This document shows positions 47,195 through 57,900 of a stretch of 64,000 bases of DNA, one piece after another (the stretch's first letter is position 1; each line of letters opens with the position of its first letter). Origin of the DNA: an uncultured Fibrobacter sp. (GTDB lineage: Bacteria > Fibrobacterota > Fibrobacteria > Fibrobacterales > Fibrobacteraceae); assembly GCF_900316465.1 (NCBI RefSeq), contig NZ_ONDD01000013.1:1-64000 (forward strand), given 5' to 3'. A model generated the notes under the pieces. It was not told where the DNA came from and did no database searches. It saw nothing but the letters and a program-made list of their open reading frames with translations. Position numbers and translations under genes: made by a program.

Positions 47195-48655
47195 TTAAGC
47201 GACTTTGCTGTCGCAGACTTTTTCGAATTCATCTACAGTCATGGGCTTAGCAAAGAAGTAACCTTGGAAAAGGTTGCAGCCCATTTTGTTCAGCATGTTG
47301 TATTGGGCTTCGGTCTCGATACCTTCGGTAAGCGATGAAAGGCCGAGGTCGCCCGAGAGCTTGAGCACGTTGCGCAGAATGATTTCTGCCTTCTGGCTAT
47401 TCTTGGAACTGCTTAAGAACTTCATGTCAATTTTTAGAACATCGAGCGGCATATCCTTGAGCTGGTTCAGCGAAGAATAACCGCTGCCAAAGTCGTCCAT
47501 CTCGACAATAAATCCGGATTCGCGGAACCGGTTTAGAATGGCCATGCGGTTTTCGACTTCGGTCATCATGACGGTTTCGGTAATTTCGATGCGCAAGCGC
47601 GAAGGCTCAATCTTGAATTCTTCAATCAGGGCGTTGACTTCGGCGAAGACATCCATGAACAAGAAGTCCTTCGGCGAAATATTGATTGAAATGAACAGGT
47701 GCGATTTTTCTCCGGTCCAAGTAGAAAGAATTTCGCAGGCGCTACGCCAAATGTACTTGTCCAGGTCGGCAATCATGCCGTTTCTTTCAAATGTCGGAAT
47801 GAATGTTTCGGGCTGCAGGAAGCCTTCTTTGGGGTGGTCCCAGCGGATAAGCGCTTCGGCTCCGATAATCTGCCCGTTGTTGTCGACAATGGGCTGCAGG
47901 TAAGGACGCACTTGCTTTTCTTCGATGGCTTTTTCGATTTGGGCAGAAATCATCTGGTCCCACATCACCTGGTTGCGCATCTTGTCGTCGTAGAAGGCGA
48001 TGTGCTTGTTGTATTCGTTCTTGACGGAGGTGAGGGCGAGTTGTGCACGGTCGAACATGATCGATACGTCGATATCGGGCTCGGTAATCTTGTAGATGCC
48101 CATGTGCATTAAAATACGGTGTTCTATGGAACCGTTAGAAATGACGTATCGAGAAAAGCGACGTTCCAAATGTTGCAGGTTTGCATCTCCGGCAGGTAGG
48201 CAGATGCCGAAATCGTCGCCGCCAAGGCGCCCGAAAACCCATTCCTTGGTAGAATTTTCGCGAAGCCAGGAGGCTACCTTTAGCAATACGCTGTCGCCCA
48301 TGTCGCTACCGAAAATGTCGTTTACGATCTTGAAATCCTTGATGTCAAAGTAGGCGACCCAGTAATTGACGTCGGCATGTTTGGCAATCGTGTCCTTGAT
48401 CTTTTCGAAAAGGGCTTCCTTGGTGTATAAACCGGTCAATTTGTCATGGGTGACGTTGTAGATTTCACGCTGGCGCTTGATAACCTTTTCTTTGGCAATA
48501 GAAGCCTCTTGCTGAAGCTTTTCAATACGCAAAATGGCTATAATGATTAAAGCCGTCGCTGTAAGGTCCAATAAGAGGTAATTTCCAACGAAAAGTTGCA
48601 AAACCAGGAGCCCAACAGCCAAGAAAAGAAACGCAAACGATATAATCTTATTCAT
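47195..48655 (-). CDS. c-di-GMP phosphodiesterase (degenerate GGDEF plus EAL)
   Basis: 486 residues. Two transmembrane helices at about 4-42 anchor it. The GGDEF domain has GGDDF (145-149) in place of GGDEF, so cyclase activity is doubtful. The EAL domain (about 245-480) keeps the catalytic set: EALIRW, NISPKDF, IEITETVMM, DDFGSGYSSL, KIDMKFL, EGIE and QGYFFAKP. It should hydrolyse c-di-GMP. The gene at 48796 is a longer relative with near-identical EAL motifs, and the two lie in tandem on the same strand. Confidence 0.88.
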   Translation of the reverse strand: MNKIISFAFLFLAVGLLVLQLFVGNYLLLDLTATALIIIAILRIEKLQQEASIAKEKVIKRQREIYNVTHDKLTGLYTKEALFEKIKDTIAKHADVNYWVAYFDIKDFKIVNDIFGSDMGDSVLLKVASWLRENSTKEWVFGRLGGDDFGICLPAGDANLQHLERRFSRYVISNGSIEHRILMHMGIYKITEPDIDVSIMFDRAQLALTSVKNEYNKHIAFYDDKMRNQVMWDQMISAQIEKAIEEKQVRPYLQPIVDNNGQIIGAEALIRWDHPKEGFLQPETFIPTFERNGMIADLDKYIWRSACEILSTWTGEKSHLFISINISPKDFLFMDVFAEVNALIEEFKIEPSRLRIEITETVMMTEVENRMAILNRFRESGFIVEMDDFGSGYSSLNQLKDMPLDVLKIDMKFLSSSKNSQKAEIILRNVLKLSGDLGLSSLTEGIETEAQYNMLNKMGCNLFQGYFFAKPMTVDEFEKVCDSKVA

Positions 48656-48795
48656 AGATAATTACTTTGTTCTATGAATTGAATATAGCCTAATAAGCTA
48701 GTAGCGTTTGTTACAAATTTCTGTTCTAAAAATTACTTTGTCCGTTTTTGACGCTAAAAAGGCGTTTTTAAGTCCATAGGGAGCTTTTGGGTGAC

Positions 48796-51075
48796 TCATT
48801 TTTTTGCGTCGCAAAGTTTTTCGTAGTCGCTTACCGACATGGGCTTTGCAAAGTAGTAACCTTGGAATAAATTACAGCCCATTTGGTTCAACATATTGTA
48901 TTGATCTTTGGTTTCGACACCTTCGGTGAGCGAGAATAGACCAAGATCGCTCGAAAGTCTGAGGATGTTCCTGAGGATTGTTTCGGCTTTCTGGTTGTCT
49001 TCGGCTTTGCTCAGGAACTTCATGTCAATTTTCAAGACGTCAAGAGGCATGTCCTTGAGCTGGTTCAACGAAGAATAACCGCTACCGAAGTCGTCCATTT
49101 CGACAATGTATCCGTTGTCGCGGAATCGCTTCAATATGGCCATGCGGCTTTCGGCGTCGGTCATCATGACCGTTTCCGTGATTTCAATACGCAGACGGTT
49201 CGGGTTAATCTTGAATTCTTTGACGAGCTTGTCGATTTCGGCGAAGACATCCATGAAGTAGAAGTCTTTGGGCGAAATGTTGACCGAAATGAAGAGCTTT
49301 TCTTTTTCGCCGGTCCAGGAGGCAAGAATTTCACAGGCGCAGCGCCAAATGTATTTGTCCACGTCGGCAATCATGCCGTTCTTTTCGAATAAGGGTATGA
49401 ACGTGAAGGGCGGGAGGAATCCTTCAGTGGGGTGAAGCCAGCGCACCAGGGCTTCGGCTCCGATAATGGTTCCCTTGTTGTCTACGATAGGCTGCAGGTA
49501 GGGGACAATCTGACGCTTCTTAATAGCATCTTCGAGTTCGGTCGATATCTTTTGGCCCCACAGCACTTGGTCTCGCATTTTGTCATCGTATAGGGCAATA
49601 TGCGTGTTATATTCGTTCTTGATGCTTGTCTGGGCGAGGTGGGCGCGGTCGAACATAATTGATATGTCAATGCTCGGATCCGTTATATGGTAAATGCCCA
49701 CATGCATCAAAATGTGTTGGTCAATCGTACCATTCGAAATGACAAATTTTGCAAGTTTGTCTTCGACTAAGGGCAGTCGGACAAGGTTTGTCGGGAAACA
49801 AACACCGAAGGCGTCACCGCCAATTCGTCCGTAAATCCAATTGTCCCTGGCGTTTTCCCTAATCCAGTTTGCAACTCTTACAAGCACTTTGTCGCCCACA
49901 TCTTTACCAAAGATGTCGTTGACCATTTTGAAATCCTTGATGTCGAAGTAGGCGATAGAGTAGTCGACATCTTTTCTGTTGTCGAGGTTGCTCCTGATAA
50001 CATTGAACAGATGTTCCTTGGTGAACATGCCTGTGAGCTTGTCATGGGTGGCCTCGTACATGTCTCTTTGTTGCTTGAGGACATCGGGGGTGTTGTCCTG
50101 AATCGTCAAGAACGATCCAATTTTTCGGTACTTTTCGTCTGAGACAAGGTGCTTTTTAAGCGAGAAATATCGAGTGTCCCTTCCGGAGCCCACAACTTGC
50201 TTAGAGGCCCAATGATCCATGCCTTCGCCCAGGTCGTCGAACATGGCGGCAAGCCTGTGTTGAACACTTTCGTAGTTGTCGCTATGGATAACGAGCAGCT
50301 TGCAGCCGTTACTGTTTGCCCAAATGCAACGTTCGTTGGCGTCAAAGAAGTAGATGGCTTCGGGCATCTGAGAGGCTATCTTGGCAAGCATTCGGTCCAA
50401 GAGCCTGTAAGGTCTGAAGAAAAGCGAAAAATAGAAGATGAACATCCCGCAAACGGCCATGGCAATCATGGAACGGTCAATCGGGGTTCTCGAGAATATA
50501 TAGTACGACTGCCATATCCCGGCCACGACCATGGTGAAGAATATGACGTTGTATTTTTCGGCATAAATGCGGGGGACGCGTATGGCTTTGGCAAGGAATA
50601 TGGAAAGCGATACGAAGAATGCTATATAGACTGCAATACGGTGGAAGAATTGCCCTACGTGTGGAATGAGCCTGTAGTAGGGGTAACCGTCTACAGTGAT
50701 GGCTTCCATGCCGAAAGCTTGCCCCAGGAAGGGATTAAAGAAATATTGAAGAATGTCTAGGGTTAAAAGCGTATAGATGATATAGCATTTTTTTTTGTTT
50801 TTTCTCCACGATATGTTGCAGTAGACCAGCGTGAAGTCAAACAGGCTGAATGCCATCAAGTCCATGCCGATGAAGTAGATATAACTACCGATGGTCGAAA
50901 GAAGCTGGTTGCTGGAAAGGACGATGAAGAGGTTTCCCATAATGGGAACAATGAATGAAAATAGAAGAAGGGATACGGCGTATCCAATGGATTTTTTTGA
51001 TTTCCGCGCAATCGCTCCAAAAACCCCTAAAAGGATTATTAATAAGATATAGATGATTGCAAACGTAAGTCTCAT
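48796..51075 (-). CDS. 7TM-PAS-GGDEF-EAL signalling protein
   Basis: 759 residues from ATG 51075, chosen because AGAAGGG stands upstream and a hydrophobic helix follows at once. Residues 1-225 hold about seven transmembrane helices like the 7TM sensor of histidine kinases (FFRPYRLLDRMLAKIAS follows). A PAS-like domain (about 235-335, IYFFDANERCIWANSNG) senses an unknown cue. The GGDEF motif reads GGDAF (419-423), so it is likely inactive. The EAL domain is complete (EALVRW, NISPKDF, IEITETV, DDFGSGYSSL, EGVE, QGYYFAKP). It shares the last 400 residues with the protein at 47195. Probably a c-di-GMP phosphodiesterase that responds to a signal. Confidence 0.88.
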   Translation of the reverse strand: MRLTFAIIYILLIILLGVFGAIARKSKKSIGYAVSLLLFSFIVPIMGNLFIVLSSNQLLSTIGSYIYFIGMDLMAFSLFDFTLVYCNISWRKNKKKCYIIYTLLTLDILQYFFNPFLGQAFGMEAITVDGYPYYRLIPHVGQFFHRIAVYIAFFVSLSIFLAKAIRVPRIYAEKYNVIFFTMVVAGIWQSYYIFSRTPIDRSMIAMAVCGMFIFYFSLFFRPYRLLDRMLAKIASQMPEAIYFFDANERCIWANSNGCKLLVIHSDNYESVQHRLAAMFDDLGEGMDHWASKQVVGSGRDTRYFSLKKHLVSDEKYRKIGSFLTIQDNTPDVLKQQRDMYEATHDKLTGMFTKEHLFNVIRSNLDNRKDVDYSIAYFDIKDFKMVNDIFGKDVGDKVLVRVANWIRENARDNWIYGRIGGDAFGVCFPTNLVRLPLVEDKLAKFVISNGTIDQHILMHVGIYHITDPSIDISIMFDRAHLAQTSIKNEYNTHIALYDDKMRDQVLWGQKISTELEDAIKKRQIVPYLQPIVDNKGTIIGAEALVRWLHPTEGFLPPFTFIPLFEKNGMIADVDKYIWRCACEILASWTGEKEKLFISVNISPKDFYFMDVFAEIDKLVKEFKINPNRLRIEITETVMMTDAESRMAILKRFRDNGYIVEMDDFGSGYSSLNQLKDMPLDVLKIDMKFLSKAEDNQKAETILRNILRLSSDLGLFSLTEGVETKDQYNMLNQMGCNLFQGYYFAKPMSVSDYEKLCDAKK

Positions 51076-51200
51076 GGATTTTTCGCCCTTCTCCCATATA
51101 ATATATCTATTAGTTGGGTAATTTTTCTTTTTTTTACGAAAAACATACTCCAAATTGGAATATGATGGGAGAGAAAGCTGTTTTTGGGCTTTTTTGCGTG

Positions 51201-51223
51201 TTTTCCCCATTTATAGGGGAAAA
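51201..51223. promoter_or_regulatory. Hairpin upstream of smc
   Basis: TTTTCCCC-atttata-GGGGAAAA (51201-51223), an 8-bp perfect palindrome. A second imperfect palindrome, CATACTCCAA/TTGGAATATG, is at 51144-51164. Both lie in the 171-bp gap between the divergent EAL gene and smc and could be operators; a TATCTTTC box (51231-51238) 8 nt before the GTG is the likely smc promoter. Confidence 0.4.
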
Positions 51224-51246
51224 TCATTTTTATCTTTCGCCTTGAA

Positions 51247-54200
51247 GTGCAGATTACAAAACTAAAGATTTTTGGCTTTAAGTCCTTTGCCCAAAGGACC
51301 GAAATCAACTTCCCCACGAAGGGTCTTACGGCCGTGGTGGGGCCGAATGGTTGCGGTAAGTCGAACATTACCGACGCTATCCGCTGGGTTTTGGGTGAAC
51401 AGAAGGCAGCATCGCTCCGTATGAGCAAGATGCAGGACGTGATTTTTAGCGGTACCGAAGAACGTGCCGCCATGAGCCTCGCTGAAGTCTCCATTGTGAT
51501 CGATAACAGCGATGGTACCCTGAATTCTGAATATTCCGAAGTGATTGTGACCCGTCGTGTACACCGTGACGGGTCGGGCGAATACCTGATTAACAACCAG
51601 GAATGCCGCCTGCGTGACGTTCATGCCCTGCTTTTTGACTCGGGCCTTGGTTCCAGTACCTATTCGCAGATGAACGCCGACATGATCAAGGCGGTTTTGA
51701 GCGATAAGGCCGACGACCGCCGCGTGCTGTTCGAAGAAGCCGCCGGCGTGAGCAAGTACAAACAGCAGCGCAAGGAAACCCGTCGCCAGCTGGAACGCGT
51801 GCAGATGGACATGGAACGCGTGGAAGACAACTTGCGCAGTGTGCGCCGTTCCGTAAAGCTGTACGAAACCCAGGCTGAAAAGGTGAACGAGTACAAGCGC
51901 CTTTCTAAGCGCCTGCGCGAATTGGACCTGTCGGTCAGTATTGACAAGTTTGAAGACATGAAAGAGGGCTTGACGACCCTCGATACCGCAACCCGCCGTC
52001 TGAACCACGATGTGGAAAATTCGAAGACGAATGCGACGGTGTTGCAGGCAAAGATTGACGAAAAGAAGCTGTTGATTGCCGAAGACGAAAACGCCTACCG
52101 CGACTTGGAACGCGAGGTGCAGAAGGCAACTATCGAACTCAACGACTTGAACAACAGCATGGGCCGCATTCGCGACGTGATTTCCAACTTGGAAGCCGCG
52201 AATGAAAAGTCCCAGGAAGAAATTGACCGCAACACGGGCAAGGTCCAGGAACTCCTGGATGAACGCGCCCGTCTTGAAGAAGAAAATGCGGTGCTCAGTT
52301 CCGACAGCGACGTGGACGAAATGAACGCCCTGCTGGAGCGTGAACGTGAAATTTTGCAGGTCATGCGCGACAAGGTGGACGACCTGCGTACCCAGTCAAG
52401 GGAACTTTCGAACGAACGCCTGCAGAAGACGAACCAGGTGAACTCCCTCAAGAGCCGTTTCGAGCGTATGGATGCCGAATCGGGTCTGTTGCAGGCGAAC
52501 CTCACCAAGTGGCGTGGCGAAATGGAACAGGTGCAGTCGCAGAAGGCGAATGCCGAATCTGCCCTGGCCGACATCAATGCGGGCCTCGAAGCCGCCGATG
52601 CCGACCTGGAACGCCTTACCGAGCAGCGCTCAACGCGCGAAGAAAGGCTCGATGCCGAACGCGCCGACTTGCTCGAAGCCCAGAAGAAACTGCAGGAACT
52701 GAAGAACGAGGTGGCAAGGCTCACCTCTCGAATCGACGTTTTACAGAGCGTTGCCAACGAGGGCACCGACGCTAGCCGCTGGCTTATGGAGCATAAGGCG
52801 GACCTGGTGGGCGGGCTCCTGTCGGAACGTATCGAAGCCGCGCCCGAATATGCCGCTCAAGTGGAGGCCGCCCTCGGTGACTTGATGGATGCCGTGGTGG
52901 TTGCCTCGGACGATGCGGCAATTGCCGCAGTGGATGCCATGAAGGGCGAAAATGTGGGCAAGGCGGTGCTTGCGCTGGTGGGTGCCGGTGCCGAACCCTA
53001 TTCCGGCACGCTCCAGGGCGATGGCGTTGTAGGTTGCCTCAAGGATTACGTGACTGCCGACGAACAGATTGCAGGCTGGCTCAAGGCGCTGCTTTCTCGT
53101 TACTTTGTCGTAGATTCTTTGCAGACTGCGGTGCGCCTTGCGCGAGCCATGCGCGGAGATGACCTCTGCTTTGTGGCTCCCGAAGGCATTGTGCGTACGA
53201 GCGGCCTCATGAGCAGCGGTACGGCGACTTCTGGAACGCTCAGCCGCAAGAACGAAATTGCCGAGGCGAACAGCCTGTTGGAAGGCGTGAACCTCGAAGT
53301 GGCTCAGGCCGAAGAAGAAATTGGCCGCTTGCAGGATTTGGTCGACGAAGACACGCAGATGCTTGCCTCGTTGGTCGACGAAATCCGCGAAAAAGAAGAT
53401 ATGAAGCGCGGCGGAAACGCCGGCATTTCGATCCAGAATAACATTATCGCCGGTTGCGACCGCAGACTTGCGCAGTTGCAGGGCGAAATGCAGAACGCCG
53501 AATCCAAGATTCAGGCGGCAGAAGCCTCCAAGAACAGCGACCAGGAACTCATGGACGCCCAGGCTTCTCTCGAAAAGATCGAAGAAGAATATTCTCGCGT
53601 GAACGACGAACTTTCGGAACAGGATACGATGTTCCGCGAAAAGGAAGAAAACGTTCGCGAACTGGAGCGCAGCGCCCAGGACAAGACGGCAAAGCTCACG
53701 CAGAATACGAACCGCCTGAACTACATCGCCGAACAGGTGGAATTCCTGGAAAATGCAATTCAGGACCGTAAGGCAGAAATTGAAAAGAACCAGGCCGCCA
53801 TCCAGAAGAACGAGGAAGACGGTAGGGGAGTCGCCGACCAGGTGCAGAGCAAGGATTCCGCTCTCCGCGAACTGGAAAATCAGCGCGACTTGGCCCGTGA
53901 AAAGTACGAACTTGTTTCGGGCGACCTCGAAGAATGGCGTAGCGAAGTTAACCGCCTCCGCGACGACATGATCGAGAAAATGAAGGAATTGAACGATGTG
54001 GGCCGCAGGCAGGAAGCCTTGCAGGCAAACCTCGACCGCCTGACCGAACGTATTACAAACGAATACAGTGTAGACCTTGCGAACCCCGACGACATCGAGC
54101 GTGTGGAATATAGCCAGCCCGAAGCCGACCGTGAAATCCGCGAACTCCGCGGAAAGATCAAGGAACTGGGCCCCATCAACGTGAATGTGATGGAAGACTA

Positions 54201-54801
54201 CGAAGACGAAAAGAAGCGCCTTCTGGAAGTGGAAGCGCAGTTCGACGACCTGGACCGTGCCCGCGCCTCGCTCGACCGCACCATCACCAAGCTCGACGAC
54301 ATCGCCCGCAGCCGCTACCTCGATACGTTTGCGCGTATTCAGAAGAACTTCCAGTTCGTGTTCAGCAAGCTGTTCCTGAACGGCGAAACCAAGATGAGCC
54401 TAGTCGAAAAGGTGGACGAAATGGGCAAGCCCATGGATATCCTCGACGCCGACATCGAAATCAACGTGCGCCCCACGGGTAAGAAAATGCGCGGTATCAA
54501 GGCGCTTTCCGGCGGTGAACACGCCCTGACCGCAACGGCCTTGCTGTTCGCTATCTACATGGAAAAGCCGTCGCCGTACTGCGTGCTGGACGAAGTCGAC
54601 GGCCCGCTCGATGACGCTAACGTGGGCCGCTTCATGGCGCTGCTCCGCGAATTCAGCAAGCAGACCTTGTTCATCGTGGTGACGCATAACAAGCGTACCA
54701 TGGCCGAAGCCGACATGCTCTACGGTGTGACGCAGGAAATCAAGGGTATTTCCCGCATCGCCAGCGTGCAGTTGGCTGATGCAACGAAGTTTGCGATATA
54801 A
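51247..54801 (+). CDS. smc: Chromosome segregation ATPase SMC
   Basis: 1184 residues from GTG. N-terminal head with VGPNGCGKSNITDAIRW (Walker A, 31-47) and VLGEQKAASLRMSKMQDVIF; two long coiled coils (about 170-500 and 670-1010) around a hinge at about 510-660; C-terminal head with ALSGGEHALTATALLFAI (signature) and YCVLDEVDGPLDDANV (Walker B). It condenses and organises the chromosome, and works with ScpA/ScpB (not in this window). Length is normal for bacterial SMC. Confidence 0.95.
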   Translation: MQITKLKIFGFKSFAQRTEINFPTKGLTAVVGPNGCGKSNITDAIRWVLGEQKAASLRMSKMQDVIFSGTEERAAMSLAEVSIVIDNSDGTLNSEYSEVIVTRRVHRDGSGEYLINNQECRLRDVHALLFDSGLGSSTYSQMNADMIKAVLSDKADDRRVLFEEAAGVSKYKQQRKETRRQLERVQMDMERVEDNLRSVRRSVKLYETQAEKVNEYKRLSKRLRELDLSVSIDKFEDMKEGLTTLDTATRRLNHDVENSKTNATVLQAKIDEKKLLIAEDENAYRDLEREVQKATIELNDLNNSMGRIRDVISNLEAANEKSQEEIDRNTGKVQELLDERARLEEENAVLSSDSDVDEMNALLEREREILQVMRDKVDDLRTQSRELSNERLQKTNQVNSLKSRFERMDAESGLLQANLTKWRGEMEQVQSQKANAESALADINAGLEAADADLERLTEQRSTREERLDAERADLLEAQKKLQELKNEVARLTSRIDVLQSVANEGTDASRWLMEHKADLVGGLLSERIEAAPEYAAQVEAALGDLMDAVVVASDDAAIAAVDAMKGENVGKAVLALVGAGAEPYSGTLQGDGVVGCLKDYVTADEQIAGWLKALLSRYFVVDSLQTAVRLARAMRGDDLCFVAPEGIVRTSGLMSSGTATSGTLSRKNEIAEANSLLEGVNLEVAQAEEEIGRLQDLVDEDTQMLASLVDEIREKEDMKRGGNAGISIQNNIIAGCDRRLAQLQGEMQNAESKIQAAEASKNSDQELMDAQASLEKIEEEYSRVNDELSEQDTMFREKEENVRELERSAQDKTAKLTQNTNRLNYIAEQVEFLENAIQDRKAEIEKNQAAIQKNEEDGRGVADQVQSKDSALRELENQRDLAREKYELVSGDLEEWRSEVNRLRDDMIEKMKELNDVGRRQEALQANLDRLTERITNEYSVDLANPDDIERVEYSQPEADREIRELRGKIKELGPINVNVMEDYEDEKKRLLEVEAQFDDLDRARASLDRTITKLDDIARSRYLDTFARIQKNFQFVFSKLFLNGETKMSLVEKVDEMGKPMDILDADIEINVRPTGKKMRGIKALSGGEHALTATALLFAIYMEKPSPYCVLDEVDGPLDDANVGRFMALLREFSKQTLFIVVTHNKRTMAEADMLYGVTQEIKGISRIASVQLADATKFAI

Positions 54802-54857
54802 GACCGTTCGGCTCTACATCATTCGCAAGAATGTGATATCGCCTCACTCTCGCAACC

Positions 54858-54886
54858 GCCCTCGGTTAACACCCGAGGGCTTTGTT
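54858..54886 (+). terminator. Weak terminator after smc
   Basis: GCCCTCGG (54858-54865), 7-nt loop, CCGAGGGC (54873-54880), then TTTGTTG. A perfect stem with a short, interrupted T-run. Confidence 0.55.
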
Positions 54887-54927
54887 GCTCACGAAAGACC
54901 GCTCGGCTCGGCTGTTTTTCTCTTAAA

Positions 54928-54957
54928 AAAACATCCCCGCATTTGCGGGGATGTTTT
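54928..54957. terminator. Bidirectional terminator between smc and the collagen-like lipoprotein
   Basis: AAAACATCCCCGC-attt-GCGGGGATGTTTT (54928-54957), 13-bp perfect stem flanked by A- and T-runs. Serves both convergent genes. Confidence 0.9.
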
Positions 54958-54975
54958 CATATTCTAGTACAAATT

Positions 54976-57900
54976 CTATCCGCGGGTCAGGCAGCCTACA
55001 TTGTTAAGGATCCAGGAACCTTCGCAATAATAATAAACGTCAAATCCAAATACGCAGACCCCTTCATGATTCGGATCAAACGCTTTGCAATATTCTTCTG
55101 CAGTTTCTGCTTTCTTATAACCTTGTTCTGTATTTACGTAGTATTCCGTTTGTTCGTAATACTTAACAGTAGACTCGTATATATTACCATCATGATTGAC
55201 AAATTCACAGGCGGAACCTGTAGAATGTTTATCGCAATATTCTGCCACAGATTGCCACGCGCTATCCAATTTGACGAAAGACTCGGTACCGACATGGCAG
55301 ATTTTCTTGTCGGTTTCCGTTTGACATTCATGACTTTCGCCACAGTGAGACATACTAGAAGAACTAAGCGGATTATCAAAATACCCACCGTAAGTCAAAT
55401 TTTTACCATGAGTTTCGCAGTACTCATCAAAAGTAATCCACTGATACATGAATGATTCATCCTTGTACGCACAGACATAGATTACGTTTTCTTTGGTAAC
55501 AGTTGCATCTTCGTTATCTCTGTTGCAAATCTGGTCGAGAGCAATGTCTGTGGAGGCGTCAACCCACTTACCATAGTCATTTACGACTTCTTTAGCTATA
55601 GAGCACTTGAAACTGTGGCTTTCACCATCCTTGAGGGTTTCGCTCTTAATGTCTGCAATGTTTTTAGTATTACCTCTATCGGTATCGCAATAACCAAACT
55701 TGGCGTTAAGGTACTCATTTTCTTCAATTTCTAGCCAATCTGTGGAGGAAGAACTTTCGGGGATTCCTTCTACGTTATTATTAGAAAGACATCCATAGTA
55801 TGCGTCACCGACTATAGCGACATCTTTTTCTTTTGATCGATTTCTCGTGCAAATTCCAAGCGTTGCGTTTTCATCCAAATCGCTTGCTTTAACCCAAGAG
55901 TATCCGCTGGAAGAACCTCCAGAAATGTAGTTACACTTGTATTTTTCCCCTCTGTAAACTGCTACTTTGGTTTGATTTTTCATCTTATCTTCATCGCACT
56001 TGCCATAGATATCCTCAAAGGTAGGTTCGTGCCATTCATGGATATGGTTACCCCAGTTGTCTAAATCCTCTACTGTTTCACAAACATATTCATAACCGGA
56101 TTCAGTAACCACTTTTTCACTGACATAGCCATAATGGCAAGCTACACCTAAAACATTGTCACGCACTTCAGCAGCGATCCATTCGTATTTTTCCTGTTTA
56201 TCAAGGTAATCGCACTTATAATATGCGGAACCATTTTCTTCCTTGACGACTCCCTTTTCCATCACGGTTTTTGTACATATTCCATATTCCTCGTCATAAT
56301 CATCTTTCTCTCTCCATTTGGAGCCATCGCATACAAAGGTCTTTTTGCTCGTTGTCGTGGCAAGTTCCGCATTCCTGATGTCGAACAGCTTTTCTTTGCC
56401 TACGTTTACAGTAGCGCTGCATTCACCGAGGTAAAGCTTGGATTCCGGATTGTTGGCCTGTTCTTCCGGAGTCATGCCGTCCTGTTCAGAATATTCACCG
56501 GAAGAACTCGAAGAACTAGGAACACCAGGCACAAGTCCAAGATTATTGCAAGCAGTAGAATCAGGCAGATTACATTCCTCTTTGACACACTCATACTCTT
56601 GAATTTCCCCGTCAAAGAACGCCGATCCCTTATCTCCTTTATTACGGCCCAAGCATACATTTTCAGTATCTTGCCAGTAGCATTTTCCATTGTCGCATAC
56701 ACAAACGGCATTTTCATCAAGACCTTCAAAGCTATAGAAGAAGGTCGAATTAACTGCGTCAGCATCGCAAACTTGTTCCACCGTTGCAACACCTACAGCC
56801 CAAAGTGTTATAGGATACCAAACTTGTTCGTTTTCGATATATTCAAAGTAACGGAAATATCCCCCTTTGACATCAGACTTATACACCTTGCTGCTATAGC
56901 CAGACGGATCATTGAAAACCTTTGCGTCTTCGACTTTAAGCTTATAGGCTTCCACAAATCCATTCTGCAAAATCTTGTAATAGACGGCATCCGTACCACT
57001 CCAGACATTCGTTTCAGCAGTAGAGTCGCCATGCTGCATTTGGTTCCACTTGAAGAAGTTCGCGTCAATAAGCAAAGCGAGGTAGTCTACAAAGAACATG
57101 CTGTGTTCCTTGCCTGCGTAAGTCGTATTGACGGCGGTGTTAAAGTTGCCGTTTTCGGCAAAGACATTGCGGAAAGCGTTATAGACCGAGTTAAAACCCG
57201 GAGTCTTGTCCTTTTGGTCAATGAGGGCCATTACCCACACGATGCTGTTGAAGTTTTCGGCCAGGCCAATCTGATCGGGGGCATAATGTTCGAAAGACGG
57301 ATATTCTTCGCTATTTTCCAAATAAAGGGCACCGGCAAGTTCCTTGTTCGCCTGCTCGTTTGCAACACCAAAACCGTTACCATCGTCAACCAATTTCTTT
57401 ACGCGGGCGGCCTTGTAGTCGGTCAAGAAGTCGATGACAACCGTATCGGACGCATCGGACAAGTCTGCATAGGCGTTGTAAATGACATCCGTTGCGTTCG
57501 AGCCAAATCCGCCAAAGGCGCCGAAAGCGTTGTTGTTCAAGTTCAGCTTGACGTGGAGCTTCACAACCGGGGTCGTAAGGTTCGTGATGTCGATATCCCC
57601 TTCGAGGCGTGCAACCTTGTATTCCACCGTCTTTTCGTTAGTTTCTTCGATTGTCACAAAGGATTTATTGGCAGAGGCGAACAAGTCCTGCATAAACACC
57701 TTGCCGCTCGGGGCGAACTTTTCGTCAAGGTCCGTCACGGTAAGTTCTGCATTGTCGCCACCCTTGAGGTTCTTCCAGATTTCCTCGTAGATGTCATCGG
57801 TTTTTGTTTCCTTGTTGGCCTGCACCGGGAAACGCACGATAACATGCTTCTTGTACACCTTGGCGAGGTTCTCGTTCACGGGCGTGAACGGGATTTCCAT

